A stretch of DNA of 64,000 nt, taken from contig NZ_CP083950.1 in NCBI RefSeq assembly GCF_006439395.2, positions 3,720,001 to 3,784,000 of the forward strand, read 5' to 3'. Under the pieces are notes generated by a model that saw only the letters and a list, made by a program, of their open reading frames with translations, did no database searches and was not told the DNA's origin. The position numbers and the translations under genes were made by a program. Below, one piece after another: positions 36,181-45,971 of this stretch. Origin of the DNA: Mesorhizobium sp. B4-1-4 (lineage in GTDB: Bacteria > Pseudomonadota > Alphaproteobacteria > Rhizobiales > Rhizobiaceae). Every line of letters begins with the position of its first letter. The stretch's first letter is position 1.

Positions 36181-37721
36181 GCGTGCATCCCCGCTGCGTA
36201 GTTCATGACGGTTTCCGGTGTGAGGCCATCGGCTTCGAGCACGGCGGCCAGTTGCTTGTTATGCATCACCACGACGCGGTCGCTGAGGCCCAGAACTTCA
36301 GGAAGCTCGGAGGAAACCATCAGGATCGCGGCGCCGTTGGCCGCAAGCTCGCGGATGATGCGGTAGATCTCGAATTTGGCGCCGACATCGACGCCGCGGG
36401 TCGGCTCGTCCAGGATCAGCACCCGCGGCTTGATCAGGAGCCATTTGGCCAGCACGATCTTCTGCTGGTTGCCACCGCTCAGCGAGCCGGCAATGGTGTC
36501 GATCGATGCGGTCTTGATGGCCAGGCGTCGCACCTCGCTCTTGGCGGCCTCGCGCTCGGCCGAACTGCGCATCAGGCCGAGAGGCCCCGCAAGCTGGCCG
36601 AGCGCCACCATGTTGATGTTGCGCTCCACGCTATGAGGCAGCACCAGGCCTTCTTCCTTGCGGTTCTCGGTCACGAAAGCGATGCCGTTGCGGATCGCCT
36701 CCGTCGGAGAGGCAAGCGCCAGCGGTTTGCCGTCAAGGACGATTTCGCCCTGCGGCTGGTACATGCCGAACAGAGCCTTCATGACATCGGAGCGGCCCGA
36801 GCCGACGAGGCCGAACAGACCGACGACTTCGCCGGGTTTGACGTCGATCGAGACATCCCGAAACTTGCCCGGAACGGTGAGGTTCCTGGTCGCCAGCATC
36901 GCAGGCGTTTCAGCAGCGGGACGCGGCGCCTGGCGCGGTGGGTAGATGTTGTTCATCTCGCGTCCGACCATCAGGGCGATCAGCCGGTCGATGCTGGTCT
37001 GGCTCTTCTCGGTGGTGGTCACATACTCACCGTCGCGCACGACGGTGATGTCGTCGGATAGCCGCATGATCTCTTCCATGCGGTGCGAGATGTAGATGAC
37101 GGCCTTGCCGCGCGCCTTCAGCCGGTCGATGATCGTGAACAGGATCTCGGCCTCGCTGTCCGAAAGCGACGAGGTCGGCTCATCGAGGATGATCACGTCG
37201 GCGGGCAGGCTGAGGCCCTTGGCGATCTCCACAAGCTGGCGCTGGGCGATCGAAAGGTCGCCGAGCTTGGCTCGTACGTCGACCGGCAGGCCGAGGTCGC
37301 GGATGAGCTGTTGGGCGGCCGCATTCAACTCGCGGTCGCGGATGAAGCCGAAATGGCTCGGCTCGTGGCTGGCGAAAATATTCTCCGCTACCGACAAGTT
37401 GCGGCAAAGGCTGAGTTCCTGGAAGACGATGGAAATGCCGTGCGCGCGGGCGTCGCGGGGATTTTGCGGCACATAGGGTTTTCCGTTCAGGACGATGCTG
37501 CCTGACGTAGGCTTGAAGACACCGGCAAGGATCTTCATCAGGGTGGACTTGCCGGCACCGTTTTCACCGAGCAACGTGTGCACGCGCCCACGCCGCACGG
37601 TCAGGTTCATACGCTTGAGCGCCACGATCGGGCCGAATGATTTCGCGATATCGCGAATTTCGAGCACCGTGTCGGCGGCGCGCGACGCATCGGTATCGGC
37701 ATTTGGGTTGATGACTGTCAC
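36177..37721 (-). CDS. sugar ABC transporter ATP-binding protein (RbsA/MglA family, two NBDs)
   Basis: The 514-aa protein carries two ABC cassettes. The first has Walker A GENGAGKST, a variant signature LSIAQRQLVEIAK and Walker B VIILDEPTSSLS. The second has the degenerate GLVGSGRSDV loop, SLSGGNQQKIVLAKWL and VLILDEPTRGVD. This is the RbsA layout, in which only the first site is expected to be fully active. GTG 37721 is the best start, with GAGGAGGAGC upstream; further upstream frame has no family features. It is coupled to the permease by overlap. Confidence 0.9.
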   Translation of the reverse strand: MTVINPNADTDASRAADTVLEIRDIAKSFGPIVALKRMNLTVRRGRVHTLLGENGAGKSTLMKILAGVFKPTSGSIVLNGKPYVPQNPRDARAHGISIVFQELSLCRNLSVAENIFASHEPSHFGFIRDRELNAAAQQLIRDLGLPVDVRAKLGDLSIAQRQLVEIAKGLSLPADVIILDEPTSSLSDSEAEILFTIIDRLKARGKAVIYISHRMEEIMRLSDDITVVRDGEYVTTTEKSQTSIDRLIALMVGREMNNIYPPRQAPRPAAETPAMLATRNLTVPGKFRDVSIDVKPGEVVGLFGLVGSGRSDVMKALFGMYQPQGEIVLDGKPLALASPTEAIRNGIAFVTENRKEEGLVLPHSVERNINMVALGQLAGPLGLMRSSAEREAAKSEVRRLAIKTASIDTIAGSLSGGNQQKIVLAKWLLIKPRVLILDEPTRGVDVGAKFEIYRIIRELAANGAAILMVSSELPEVLGLSDRVVVMHNKQLAAVLEADGLTPETVMNYAAGMHA

Positions 37722-37881
37722 GAGTTGCTCCTCCTCTGCCTTGCGGCTCGCCCGCCGGTGACATGGCGAGCGGAACCACTTTTCCTTTCTCCAGGCGCGA
37801 TGGTGCCGGCAATTGGCTGACCGGACCATCGCTCGGAGAAGGTAACGGCGACAAACCTCCCAGCCGCCGCCGTCGAACTGG

Positions 37882-38784
37882 CTACTTGGTTTCACCATCC
37901 TTGGTGACGACGCCCGGAACGATCGGCTGCTTGGCCGGAACGGTCTCGCCCTTGATCACCTTGGCCGCGGTCTCGACCGCGACCTTGCCCATCTCGTCCG
38001 GATATTGGGCGATGACGCCTACCATCACCGGGTCGTTCTTCACAGCGTTGCGGGCCTCTTCCATGCCGTCAAAGCCGATCACCTTGACCTGGGCCTCGAG
38101 CTTGGCCGCCTTGACGGCAGCCGCCGCGGCGAGGGCCGCGTCGTCGCCGAAGCCGAAGATGCCGACGATGTCGGGATTGGCCTGCAGCATGTTCTGCGCG
38201 GCAGCCAGCGCTTCCGGACGGGTGATGCCAGGCTGGATCGCGACAATCTTGACGTCAGGGTGCTTCTCAAGGCCCTTCTTGAAGCCCTCGACGCGGTCCA
38301 CCACTGACTGGACGGTCGGGTAGTCGATGATGGCGACATTGCCCTTGTCGCCAATGGACTTCGCCATGAGCTCGGCTGCCTTTTCGCCGCCGGCGAAATT
38401 GTCGGTGCCGACGAAGGAAGTCACTTCCGCGGCATTGGCCGGGATGTCCACGGTGATGACCTTGATGCCTGCCTTCTCGGCCTTGGTGATGGCCGCGCGC
38501 ACGCCTTTGCTGTCCACCGGGGAGATGATGATGACGCTCACGCCCTTGGTGATGAAGTCCTCGACATCGGCAAGCTGCTTGCTGAGATCCTGATTGGCGA
38601 TGGCGATTTCGAGCGGCACCTTCTCCGCATCGGCCTCCTTCTTCATCGCGTTGGCGAGTGAAATGTAGAATGGGTGCTGCTGGGTCAGAAGCGATGCGCC
38701 GATGCCTTCAGCGGAAGCGACGCCCGCCATCATGGCGAGGGCTGCTCCGGACAGAAGAATGCGGCCGAGCGTTTTACGAAACAT
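37882..38784 (-). CDS. periplasmic sugar-binding protein (RbsB family)
   Basis: The 300-aa protein has a signal peptide (MFRKTLGRILLSGAALAMMA, cleavage after VASA at about residue 25) and the type I periplasmic-binding fold: GASLLTQQHPFYISLANAMK, VIIISPVDSKGVRAAITKAE and VDIPANAAEVTSFVGTDNFA. It delivers a sugar or polyol to the RbsA/RbsC-type transporter encoded downstream. ATG 38784 has GGAGGAAATC a few bases upstream. The 160-bp gap to the ATPase gene may permit higher expression of this subunit. The substrate is not readable. Confidence 0.9.
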   Translation of the reverse strand: MFRKTLGRILLSGAALAMMAGVASAEGIGASLLTQQHPFYISLANAMKKEADAEKVPLEIAIANQDLSKQLADVEDFITKGVSVIIISPVDSKGVRAAITKAEKAGIKVITVDIPANAAEVTSFVGTDNFAGGEKAAELMAKSIGDKGNVAIIDYPTVQSVVDRVEGFKKGLEKHPDVKIVAIQPGITRPEALAAAQNMLQANPDIVGIFGFGDDAALAAAAAVKAAKLEAQVKVIGFDGMEEARNAVKNDPVMVGVIAQYPDEMGKVAVETAAKVIKGETVPAKQPIVPGVVTKDGETK

Positions 38785-38944
38785 GATTTCCTCCGAATGG
38801 AGCCGGTGCTGGCCGGCTCGTTGTTGATCTGAACATGAACGATGCGTTTCCCGCCTGCTTGCCGCCGCCAGGCAGCAACCTCCATGGCGAGAATTCAGCC
38901 CGGAACCCGAGCTGCAGCTTTAAATGTCATGTCTCCTTCTTCGT

Positions 38945-39092
38945 GTCAATTTATTTTTTTACACGCGATAAAAAATAAATTGATAGATGCACGAGGCATT
39001 ACACGGCCTTTGCCGTTATCGATCGGCCATGAGCGGGAATGATCGCTCCCCGACCGCTTTTATGGGTTGTCTTTGTAAAAAAATAAATTTAC
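38945..39092. promoter_or_regulatory. three AT-rich operators for the LacI regulator
   Basis: The 19-mer TGTAAAAAAATAAATTGAC occurs on the minus strand at 38945-38963, and TGTAAAAAAATAAATTTAC on the plus strand at 39074-39092, identical in 18 of 19 positions. A third, shorter copy (GATAAAAAATAAATTGAT) lies at 38967-38984, so the first two copies form a 14-bp inverted repeat (38946-38959 with 38970-38983). They fall in the divergent promoter region (38785-39147) between the sugar-binding protein and lacI-type genes, in otherwise GC-rich DNA. Confidence 0.7.
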
Positions 39093-39147
39093 GCATGAAA
39101 AATCCTGTTCGCCCTTTTGCGGGCGTGTCAAGCGCGGGAAGTCGAAC

Positions 39148-40179
39148 ATGAGCGAGCCGAAGATCAGGACCATGGAAGAGTTTGCGACCGCCAGTGGTCT
39201 GTCGCGGCCGACGGTCTCGAAATATTTCGATAATCCCGACAGCGTGAAACCTTCAACCCGGGCGCGGATCGAAAAGGCGCTGAAGGATTACGACTACCGG
39301 CCCAACATTTTCGCTGTCAGCATGAACCGGAAGCAGCCGAAGAATATTGGCGTCATCGTTCCCCACATTTCCGATCCGTTCTACGCGGAGGTCGTTCGTC
39401 AGATCGAAATGCGCTGCCTTGCCGAAGGGTACTGGGCGATGGTTCTGTCCTCGCACGGCGAGCGCAAGCTCGAAGCGCGCGCAATGCGCACGCTGATGTC
39501 GCTCAACATTGCCGGCGTGCTGATGGCGCCGCTGGGTTTCGAAACCGATACGACCCTGTTGGCCAGCCTCGTGAATTCAGTGCCGATCGTGTTCCTCGAC
39601 AATCGCGTCAATGCCGATCAACCGTTCGTCGGAACCGACAACCGACAGAGCATCGGCGACATCACCGAGTATCTGTGCCGCACGGGAGAGCATCCCTGTT
39701 TCCTGGAAATGCCGGCGGTCAATCAGAACGCGCTGGAGCGCCGGGCGGCGTATATCGCAACCATGGAGCGGCTCAAGATTGAGCCCATCATGCTGCCGAT
39801 CCGAGCCGGGGGCTGGGATTTCGAGGAACTAGGCTACCGGGAAGCCGGCCGTATCCTTGACAGTGGCGGCTTCCCCACCCGGACGGTTCTATGCGCCAAC
39901 GACCGCCTCGCTTTCGGCGTCATCGCCGCTGCCTACGAGCGCAAGCGGCCGGTCGGACGTGAAGAGGACGGCGGATTGCGCGTCGCGGGTCATGACGACC
40001 ATCCACTGAGCCGCTTCACATGCCCGCCGCTGACGACAGTGGCGCAGGACTATCGGGGCATCGCCGCCGCCGGGGTTGACATGCTTTTCGCGCGGATCGG
40101 GGATGACCCTCAAGCGCTTGATGGCGGATCGGAAGTCATACGACTCGAAGCCAAGTTGATCATGCGCGGTTCCGCATAG
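39148..40179 (+). CDS. LacI-family transcriptional regulator
   Basis: The 343-aa protein begins with a LacI helix-turn-helix (MEEFATASGLSRPTVSKYFD, then YDYRPNIFAVSMNRKQPKNI as hinge), followed by a periplasmic-binding-like effector domain (IGVIVPHISDPFYAEVVRQI; NRVNADQPFVGTDN; CANDRLAFG). It likely represses the divergent sugar operon until a sugar or its phosphate binds, and probably controls itself. ATG 39148 has GCGGGAAG upstream. The AT-rich repeats ahead of it are the probable operators. Confidence 0.88.
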   Translation: MSEPKIRTMEEFATASGLSRPTVSKYFDNPDSVKPSTRARIEKALKDYDYRPNIFAVSMNRKQPKNIGVIVPHISDPFYAEVVRQIEMRCLAEGYWAMVLSSHGERKLEARAMRTLMSLNIAGVLMAPLGFETDTTLLASLVNSVPIVFLDNRVNADQPFVGTDNRQSIGDITEYLCRTGEHPCFLEMPAVNQNALERRAAYIATMERLKIEPIMLPIRAGGWDFEELGYREAGRILDSGGFPTRTVLCANDRLAFGVIAAAYERKRPVGREEDGGLRVAGHDDHPLSRFTCPPLTTVAQDYRGIAAAGVDMLFARIGDDPQALDGGSEVIRLEAKLIMRGSA

Positions 40180-40390
40180 ACCGATCGGGTGTCGCATACT
40201 CCACCAGTCTCGTACAAACCTTCTGCTCCATTCGTGTTGTCGGCATCTGTCGCTGAGAGACCGCGCGATCAAGGTCGGCATGTCGGCGTCGCCCACCTCG
40301 TACTAGCTGTGAGCCTTCAGGAGGTTGTCTGTTCGGCCCCGACCAAGAAAACTGAGGTTGTCGAAGCTTCAGTGATTCTCGGAGGACCGA

Positions 40391-40670
40391 CTGAACATCC
40401 ACAAGAATGCCCGTCCGACGCCGCTGCGTCGAGGAAATGGCCCGTGACGCTATTGGAGGCCGTCCTTCCAAAGCCGATGCGGCGCGGACATACGGGGTGA
40501 CGGCGAAGGTGGTGGCGCGCTGGGTGGAGTGCTTCCGGATCGAGGGAAGCGCCTGCACGCTCGACCGTTCCTCGCGGCCCAAGACAAGCCCAGGGCGAAC
40601 CGAAGCCGCGGTGGCGGATGCGATCATGGCGCTGCGCCGGCAGCGCGTGACCGGCAAGCACATCGCTATG
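40391..40670 (+). pseudogene. IS481-type transposase remnant (N-terminal fragment, frameshifted)
   Basis: The reading starts as NIHKNARPTPLRR after CTG 40391. After an apparent 2-bp loss near 40430 it continues in another frame as EEMARDAIGGRPSKADAART, YGVTAKVVARWVECFRIEG, DRSSRPKTSPGRTEAAVADA and LRRQRVTGKHIAM, then stops resembling the family. This is the helix-turn-helix N-terminus of IS481-family transposases (MNIHKNARLTPLRREEMA). The DDE catalytic half is missing. It marks an old insertion at the junction between the sugar operon and the catabolic island. Confidence 0.75.
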
Positions 40671-40883
40671 CTTCATGCTCGATCAGCGTGGCCGCAGTTG
40701 AGACCCACGGCTGTGGTGGCTGGCATAGTTGGAGTGGTCAGTTCGGCCGGCCAAAAAATGACGGCTCCGATGGTTTTGGATGTTCCTCGGGGGGGAAACA
40801 TCCGTGACGACCGCGAAAATCTCCATCCGAAGAGGCAAATTCCGCGGCCGCCAGCTAGCCGTTTGGGCTGAGGCTTGAATGCG
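40671..40883. other. spacer after the IS481 fragment
   Basis: No complete gene is visible. A short GTG frame near 40803-40874 reads VTTAKISIRRGKFRGRQLAV but has no recognised family. The stretch may be further transposon debris. Confidence 0.25.
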
Positions 40884-42536
40884 TCAGGCCTGTTCTAGCC
40901 AGACCTTCTGCAGATCCATCTGGAAGGTCGGGTGAATGGAATAGTTCTTCACCTTCTTGCTCATGTGATTGTAGAGCTTCTGCCAATAGGGTTGGATGAT
41001 GATCCCCGAGTCCTGAATCATGGTCTCGATGTCCTTCATCACCTCACGCCGCTTCTCGGGGGCGCTCACCGACAGGGCCTCCTTGAGCTTCTTGTCGAAC
41101 TCCGGATTGGAGTAACCCGTCTCGTTCCACGCCTCGCCGGTACGGAAGGCCAGTGCCAGAACCTGGACGCCAAGCGGACGCATGTACCAAACGGTCACGG
41201 AGTAAGGATACTTCGTCCAATCGTTCCAGAAGGTCGACCCGGGCATTACCCTGCGCTTGACCTTAATGCCCGCGTCGCGAAGCTGGGCGGCGATCGCATC
41301 CCCAGTGCTCTTGTTCCAATCATCGTCGACGGTGATCAATTCGTGCTCGAAATCCGCCTGACCCGCCTCCGCTATGAGTTTTTTCGCGCCAGCCGCGTCG
41401 CGCGCTTTCTTGGGCAGAGGGTAGTATTCGGGGTGAATCGGGCTGACAAAATGGTTCTCGCCCACCGTGCCGCGCCCGGCATAGCCGAGTTGAAGCACAA
41501 CGTTGTTGTCAACGGCCATCTGGAGCGCGTTGCGCACGCGCTTATCGTCATACGGCTTCTGCGTGACGTTGGTGCGGGCAACCAGTGTGGTCGCGGTCTG
41601 GATCTCCGTCTGGTGAAGTCCAAGCTTGTCTAAAATCTCGACATAGTCCGCTCCGGTTTCATTATTGAGGTCAACCTCACCGGACTCGAACGCACTCACC
41701 ATTGCATTTGGATCGGTCCCGTAGTCGATGAACTCGACCCCGTCCAGCAGTGCTTCTCCGCCCCACCATTTTCCGCTCTCGCGCCGCTTCAGCACTGCCT
41801 TCTGGCCGACGTCGTAGGAGACGAGCTCGAATGCACCGGTTCCAATCGGCTTCGTGATCGGATTGGCGCCATCTGCGTCGAAATTCCTGTGCACGACCAA
41901 GGCCGGGTAGTCGGTGAGACCGGCAATGAGCGCGATATCCGGGTCGCTCGGCGAGAGCTTGACCGTATAGTCATCGACCTTGGTAACGGCGCCCTCGCGC
42001 ACCTTGCCCGTATTCGGGTCAACCAGGCTGTTGACACGTGCCGCCATCGAATTGCCCTCAGCCTTCTTGTCGCACCAGCGGCTGAAATTGTGGACGACAT
42101 CGTCGGCATTGAATGGGTCGCCGTTGTTCCAGGTCACCCCCTTGCGGACATGAAGCAGGTATTCGGTGGCGTCGCTGTTGACTTCCCAACTCTCCAGAAG
42201 CACCGGTTCGAAAGTGAATTCGCGGGTGTAGCGGACCAGCGGCTCCAGCCAGGTGCGACTGATATTGGCCATCTCGACCCAATCATAGGTACGCGGGTCC
42301 TTCTGCTGCTTTACCACCATGGCAACGCGGAGCGTTCCGCCCTTCTTGCCTTCTGCGGCGAACGCGGGCACCGGCGCGGCCAGGCCGACCATGCCGTAAG
42401 CGACCGCGGTCGATGCGCCGAACGCACTGGCTATCGCAAGGAATTCGCGCCGGTCCATGTGGCCATCACGAACGTCCTTCGCCATGGGCGTGATCGCCTT
42501 TGGCACGCGGGTTCCTCCGCTTTTGAAAAACTTCAT
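40884..42536 (-). CDS. ABC transporter substrate-binding protein, DppA/OppA family, Tat-exported
   Basis: The 550-aa protein has a twin-arginine signal ([16 protein letters not shown], preceded by 26 residues, with a likely cleavage after PVPAFA) and a family-5 solute-binding body ([60 protein letters not shown]). Such proteins bind peptides or small opine- or betaine-like solutes. No permease or ATPase genes are adjacent, so it is an orphan component. It follows the flavoprotein gene by 155 bp on the same strand, which suggests a shared substrate. ATG 42536 has GGGAGC upstream; ATG 42485 would still keep the signal. Confidence 0.85.
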   Translation of the reverse strand: MKFFKSGGTRVPKAITPMAKDVRDGHMDRREFLAIASAFGASTAVAYGMVGLAAPVPAFAAEGKKGGTLRVAMVVKQQKDPRTYDWVEMANISRTWLEPLVRYTREFTFEPVLLESWEVNSDATEYLLHVRKGVTWNNGDPFNADDVVHNFSRWCDKKAEGNSMAARVNSLVDPNTGKVREGAVTKVDDYTVKLSPSDPDIALIAGLTDYPALVVHRNFDADGANPITKPIGTGAFELVSYDVGQKAVLKRRESGKWWGGEALLDGVEFIDYGTDPNAMVSAFESGEVDLNNETGADYVEILDKLGLHQTEIQTATTLVARTNVTQKPYDDKRVRNALQMAVDNNVVLQLGYAGRGTVGENHFVSPIHPEYYPLPKKARDAAGAKKLIAEAGQADFEHELITVDDDWNKSTGDAIAAQLRDAGIKVKRRVMPGSTFWNDWTKYPYSVTVWYMRPLGVQVLALAFRTGEAWNETGYSNPEFDKKLKEALSVSAPEKRREVMKDIETMIQDSGIIIQPYWQKLYNHMSKKVKNYSIHPTFQMDLQKVWLEQA

Positions 42537-42691
42537 TTCGAGTGCTCCCTGTTGTTGATTTCTTGTCTCTCACGCATTTGCGCAACCAACCGTGGGATCC
42601 CTGGGCATCGGCGAGCGGCCTCCGATTCGGGACGGTTGCGTCTCCTCAACTTCCGCGAATGGCCAGTTGAAGATGGTCAGTGTCTGGCAGT

Positions 42692-44689
42692 CTAGATGGA
42701 TTGGCCGAGCACCCTCCCCTCGTAGATTGCCGCCACGGCGAGCCGCGGCGCCAATGCGTCGCCGATGACCTTCGGTCTCAGCGCGGGTACCTGCTCTTCA
42801 AGTTCATCCAGCACCCACGTATCTGAGACGTTGGTGGTTGCAAGGACCAGGGTATCGGCCTTTATGACCGTTTCGGTCCCATCGAGATGGCTCCTGACAG
42901 TCGCTCCGTCCCCGTGCCATTGCTTGACCACAGCGTCAGTTATCCAGCAGCCGCCTGCATTTTTCAGGCGTGCGCGAGCGACGCCGTCGCTTTCCGTCCG
43001 CTGCAGGTAACGTCCGAGCACAGGCCAGGACGTGACGACGGTGACGCGATGGCCACGCGCCACGATTTCGAGAGCGGTGCCGAGACCTCGCCAGTCACCT
43101 GTGTCGTCGATGAGCAGCACATGATCGCCCAAGCGTGCTGTCCTCGTCATCACGTCCTCGACGGACCAGACATTGGGCAAGTCAACACCCGGAAGGCGGT
43201 CTTGCCCAGGCAGGCCACGCTGGAACCCCGTGCCCGAAGGCTGGGAGCCCGTTGCGATGACGATTTCCTCGAAGTCGCGACCGGTAATCTCGTGGGCATC
43301 AAGCGGGGTATTGAAGAGCAGGCTTACGCCCAGCCTGGTCAACTGTCGTTCGTACCAGTCAATCAGTTCCAGGATTTGAGACCGGCGCGCTTGCAGGCCA
43401 GCGAGCCTGAACTGCCCGCCGAGTTGCGGGCCTGCCTCGGCGAGCGTCACGCTATGACCGCGCTCGGCGGCGACGCGAGCCGCTTCGAGACCGGCCGGGC
43501 CGCCTCCCACCACCAGCACGCGCTTAGGTGTCTCGACCCTTGCGAAGCTGTCGCCACCCCATTCGAATTCGCGGCCAGCTGAAGGATTGACGAGGCACGA
43601 GATCCAGTAGTCCCTCGAGCGTCTGCCCCAGCACATCTGGTTGCATGAGATGCAGCCGCGAATGTCAGTGTCGCGGCCACTCGCCACTTTGTTCACCCAG
43701 TGCGGATCCGCGATCTGGCCGCGCACAACGCTGATCATGTCGGCCTGACGCGACGAGATAACCTCGTTGGCGTTCTCCGGCGTGCGGATGTGACTTTCCG
43801 CCTGGACGCGAGTGTGTTTGCAGACCTCTTTCAACGCCTGGGCGTTGGGGGCGCCCAGTTTGTCGGCAAACAAGAAGGTCGGCATGACGGCGGAGTGGTC
43901 GAAGTAGCTGCCCGTGCCGCAACTGATGTAATCGATCAGGGCGCGCGTATCATGATAGGCGGCGATCTCCTGGAGCAGTTCCGTATTCATCCCGACATCG
44001 ACCGAGGCATCGATGCTCGAGGCGAGACCGATGATGAACTCGTCACCAACCGCCGCACGAATGCGCGAGGTAATCTCGGTCGAGAAACGCATCCTGTTTT
44101 CGAAGGAGCCGCCCCACCGGTCTTCGCGCCGGTTCGACCATGGCAACCAGAATTGTTCGATGAGCGAATTATAGGGGCCGAACAATTCCACGCCGTCGAA
44201 GCCGCACTCCCTGGCTCGGACAGCGGCGCGAACGAAGCTCTCAATTATCTCCTCGATCTCAGCTTCCCGCATCCGATGGCTGCCGTCTCCATCGTGGTAG
44301 GACGGCAGGCCCGATGGTGACCAGTTCGCCGAGTAGGAATTGTCGTAATCCCCATGCTGGCCGACGTGGTAAAGCTGGTGGACCATAACCGCGCCTTCGG
44401 CCTTGCATGCATCGGTGATCGCCCTGAAGCCGGGGACCACCGCATCGTCGTCGTGGCGAAAATTGCCCCGAGTCAACCGAGCCGTGCGGTGGACCGGCAT
44501 CGGCTCGACCACGATCATGGCCGCGCCTCCCCTGGCCCGCTCCAGGTAGTAGCCCAGGTGCCGCGCTCCAGGCAGACCGTCGTCGGCCATGTTGGCGGTA
44601 TGGGCACCAAAATTGATCCGGTTGCGCAGCGTCTTGTGGCGCAGCTGGAGCGGCTCGAGAATTTTCGGGAATGCCGACTTCAGCGTCAT
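42692..44689 (-). CDS. Old-Yellow-Enzyme/Fe-S flavoprotein, N-demethylase type (TMADH family)
   Basis: The 665-aa protein has an FMN TIM barrel (residues 1-340), a [4Fe-4S] ligand set Cys346, Cys349, Cys353, Cys365 (GCISCNQMC; ISCLVNPS), and FAD/NAD Rossmann folds starting at VLVVGGGPAGLEAARVA (about residue 394). This is the trimethylamine/histamine dehydrogenase layout, and the same family includes N-methylproline demethylase HpbA of proline-betaine breakdown. Oxidative demethylation or deamination of an amine is expected. Start ATG 44689 is divergent from the GlxA-type regulator. Context with betaine-type transporters favours an N-methylated amino acid, which is inference. Confidence 0.75.
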   Translation of the reverse strand: MTLKSAFPKILEPLQLRHKTLRNRINFGAHTANMADDGLPGARHLGYYLERARGGAAMIVVEPMPVHRTARLTRGNFRHDDDAVVPGFRAITDACKAEGAVMVHQLYHVGQHGDYDNSYSANWSPSGLPSYHDGDGSHRMREAEIEEIIESFVRAAVRARECGFDGVELFGPYNSLIEQFWLPWSNRREDRWGGSFENRMRFSTEITSRIRAAVGDEFIIGLASSIDASVDVGMNTELLQEIAAYHDTRALIDYISCGTGSYFDHSAVMPTFLFADKLGAPNAQALKEVCKHTRVQAESHIRTPENANEVISSRQADMISVVRGQIADPHWVNKVASGRDTDIRGCISCNQMCWGRRSRDYWISCLVNPSAGREFEWGGDSFARVETPKRVLVVGGGPAGLEAARVAAERGHSVTLAEAGPQLGGQFRLAGLQARRSQILELIDWYERQLTRLGVSLLFNTPLDAHEITGRDFEEIVIATGSQPSGTGFQRGLPGQDRLPGVDLPNVWSVEDVMTRTARLGDHVLLIDDTGDWRGLGTALEIVARGHRVTVVTSWPVLGRYLQRTESDGVARARLKNAGGCWITDAVVKQWHGDGATVRSHLDGTETVIKADTLVLATTNVSDTWVLDELEEQVPALRPKVIGDALAPRLAVAAIYEGRVLGQSI

Positions 44690-44819
44690 CTTTGGTTTCC
44701 GCGCCGTGAGCGCTCACCTGATTGGGATGACCGAACATTAGCGGTTCGCGAAATTCACGAATTGTGATTTCGATACGTTTTTCATAAGAATTGGACGGAT
44801 CCGCAAGGAGGGGCTAGCT

Positions 44820-45818
44820 TTGACGACCGCGCTGAAGGCACCTGATCGCGTAGGACTTCCCTACCTGAAGATCGGCATCATCCTATGCCCGAGCTTCACG
44901 CTGACCCCGATGGCGAGCTTCGTGGATGCCATTCGACTGGCTGCCGACCGGGAGGATCAGAGCCGCCAGGTTTATTTTTCGTGGGACTTCATTTCAGCAG
45001 GGCAGCATCCGGTGCGTGCGAGCTGCGGCCTGCAGATGGTTCCGAACGGAAATCTGGATGATCCAGGCAGATATGACTGCGTTGCCGTATGCGGCGGCCT
45101 CGTGCGAGACATGGGGGGAATCCCGCAAAGGACGTATGACTATCTGCAGGCTGCGGACCAACGTGGCATCCCCATCATTGGTTTGTGCACAGGCAGCTTC
45201 GTTCTGGCACAGGCGGGCCTTCTCAACAATCGGGAATGCGCTTTGCACTTCGATACCCTGGGCGAATTCGTGGCCAGGTTTCAGAATGTCAGCCCCGTCA
45301 CCAACCAGAACTATGTTATTGATGGCAACATCCTCACCTGTCCGGGGAGCATCGTGGCCATTGAGGTCGCGGCCTTCCTCATTGCGCACTACAGCAATGT
45401 CGGCAGAGCTCAAAAGGCCCTCAACTATCTCCTCTTCAAACCCGAGGAGCCTCGCATCGCCCTCAGAACGAAACCTTACGAGGAGGCGCTCGGGGCGGCG
45501 TCGCTGCTGACTGTGGAGGCCGTGAAGGTGATGGAGACGCGTATCGACGCGCCGTGCTCGATCGACGAGCTCGCGCGTTCTCTGAACACCTCTAAGACAC
45601 GCCTGAATCGGGCTTTCCTGGCAGATCTGCAAACCGCACCAGCCATATTCTGGCGGCGGATACGTCTTCTCGCCGCGCGTGAGCTGCTGGCGAGCCGACG
45701 GCGCAGCGTCACCGAAATTGCATATGAGACTGGCTTCAGCGATACGGCGCATTTCTGCAGCTGTTTCAAGAAGCACTTTTCGATGACACCCCAGCAATTC
45801 AGGCGGATAGGGAAATAA
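44820..45818 (+). CDS. GlxA-type regulator: DJ-1/PfpI-like domain plus AraC DNA-binding domain
   Basis: The 332-aa protein starts at TTG 44820, with AAGGAGGGG 7 nt upstream. Residues 15-190 form a class I glutamine-amidotransferase-like (DJ-1/PfpI) sensor with the nucleophile-elbow GLCTGSFVLAQAGLL. Residues 225-330 hold two AraC helix-turn-helices (CSIDELARSLNTSKTRLNRA; SVTEIAYETGFSDTAHFCSC). Relatives GbdR, CdhR and SouR activate betaine, carnitine and sarcosine catabolic genes. It is divergent from the flavoprotein/binding-protein pair and probably controls it. Confidence 0.82.
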   Translation: MTTALKAPDRVGLPYLKIGIILCPSFTLTPMASFVDAIRLAADREDQSRQVYFSWDFISAGQHPVRASCGLQMVPNGNLDDPGRYDCVAVCGGLVRDMGGIPQRTYDYLQAADQRGIPIIGLCTGSFVLAQAGLLNNRECALHFDTLGEFVARFQNVSPVTNQNYVIDGNILTCPGSIVAIEVAAFLIAHYSNVGRAQKALNYLLFKPEEPRIALRTKPYEEALGAASLLTVEAVKVMETRIDAPCSIDELARSLNTSKTRLNRAFLADLQTAPAIFWRRIRLLAARELLASRRRSVTEIAYETGFSDTAHFCSCFKKHFSMTPQQFRRIGK

Positions 45819-45873
45819 GATGATGCGGATGCAAACGTCGGCGCATCGGAACAGACCTCGCTCTCCGGCCATA

Positions 45874-45905
45874 TTGTGTACGAGGAAAATACAATCCGTT
45901 GACTC
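45874..45905 (+). promoter_or_regulatory. candidate GntR operator, copy 1
   Basis: TTGTGTAC (45874-45881), a 7-bp spacer, then ATACAATCCGTTGACTC (45889-45905). The same two blocks with the same spacing recur at 46954-46985. TTGTGT and ATACAA form an imperfect dyad; TTGACT may be a -35 element. It lies 67 bp before the GntR gene. Confidence 0.65.
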
Positions 45906-45971
45906 ACGCAGGAGCCCATGCGACTCTGTGCGAGCATGATCGACTGGCAGAGATGATTCCGAAGGTGCGCG

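Noticed and set aside
40407..40871. 154-aa frame as an intact transposase or regulator
   Set aside because: Only the first two thirds resemble the IS481 helix-turn-helix region, the true N-terminus is in another frame, and the catalytic domain is absent.
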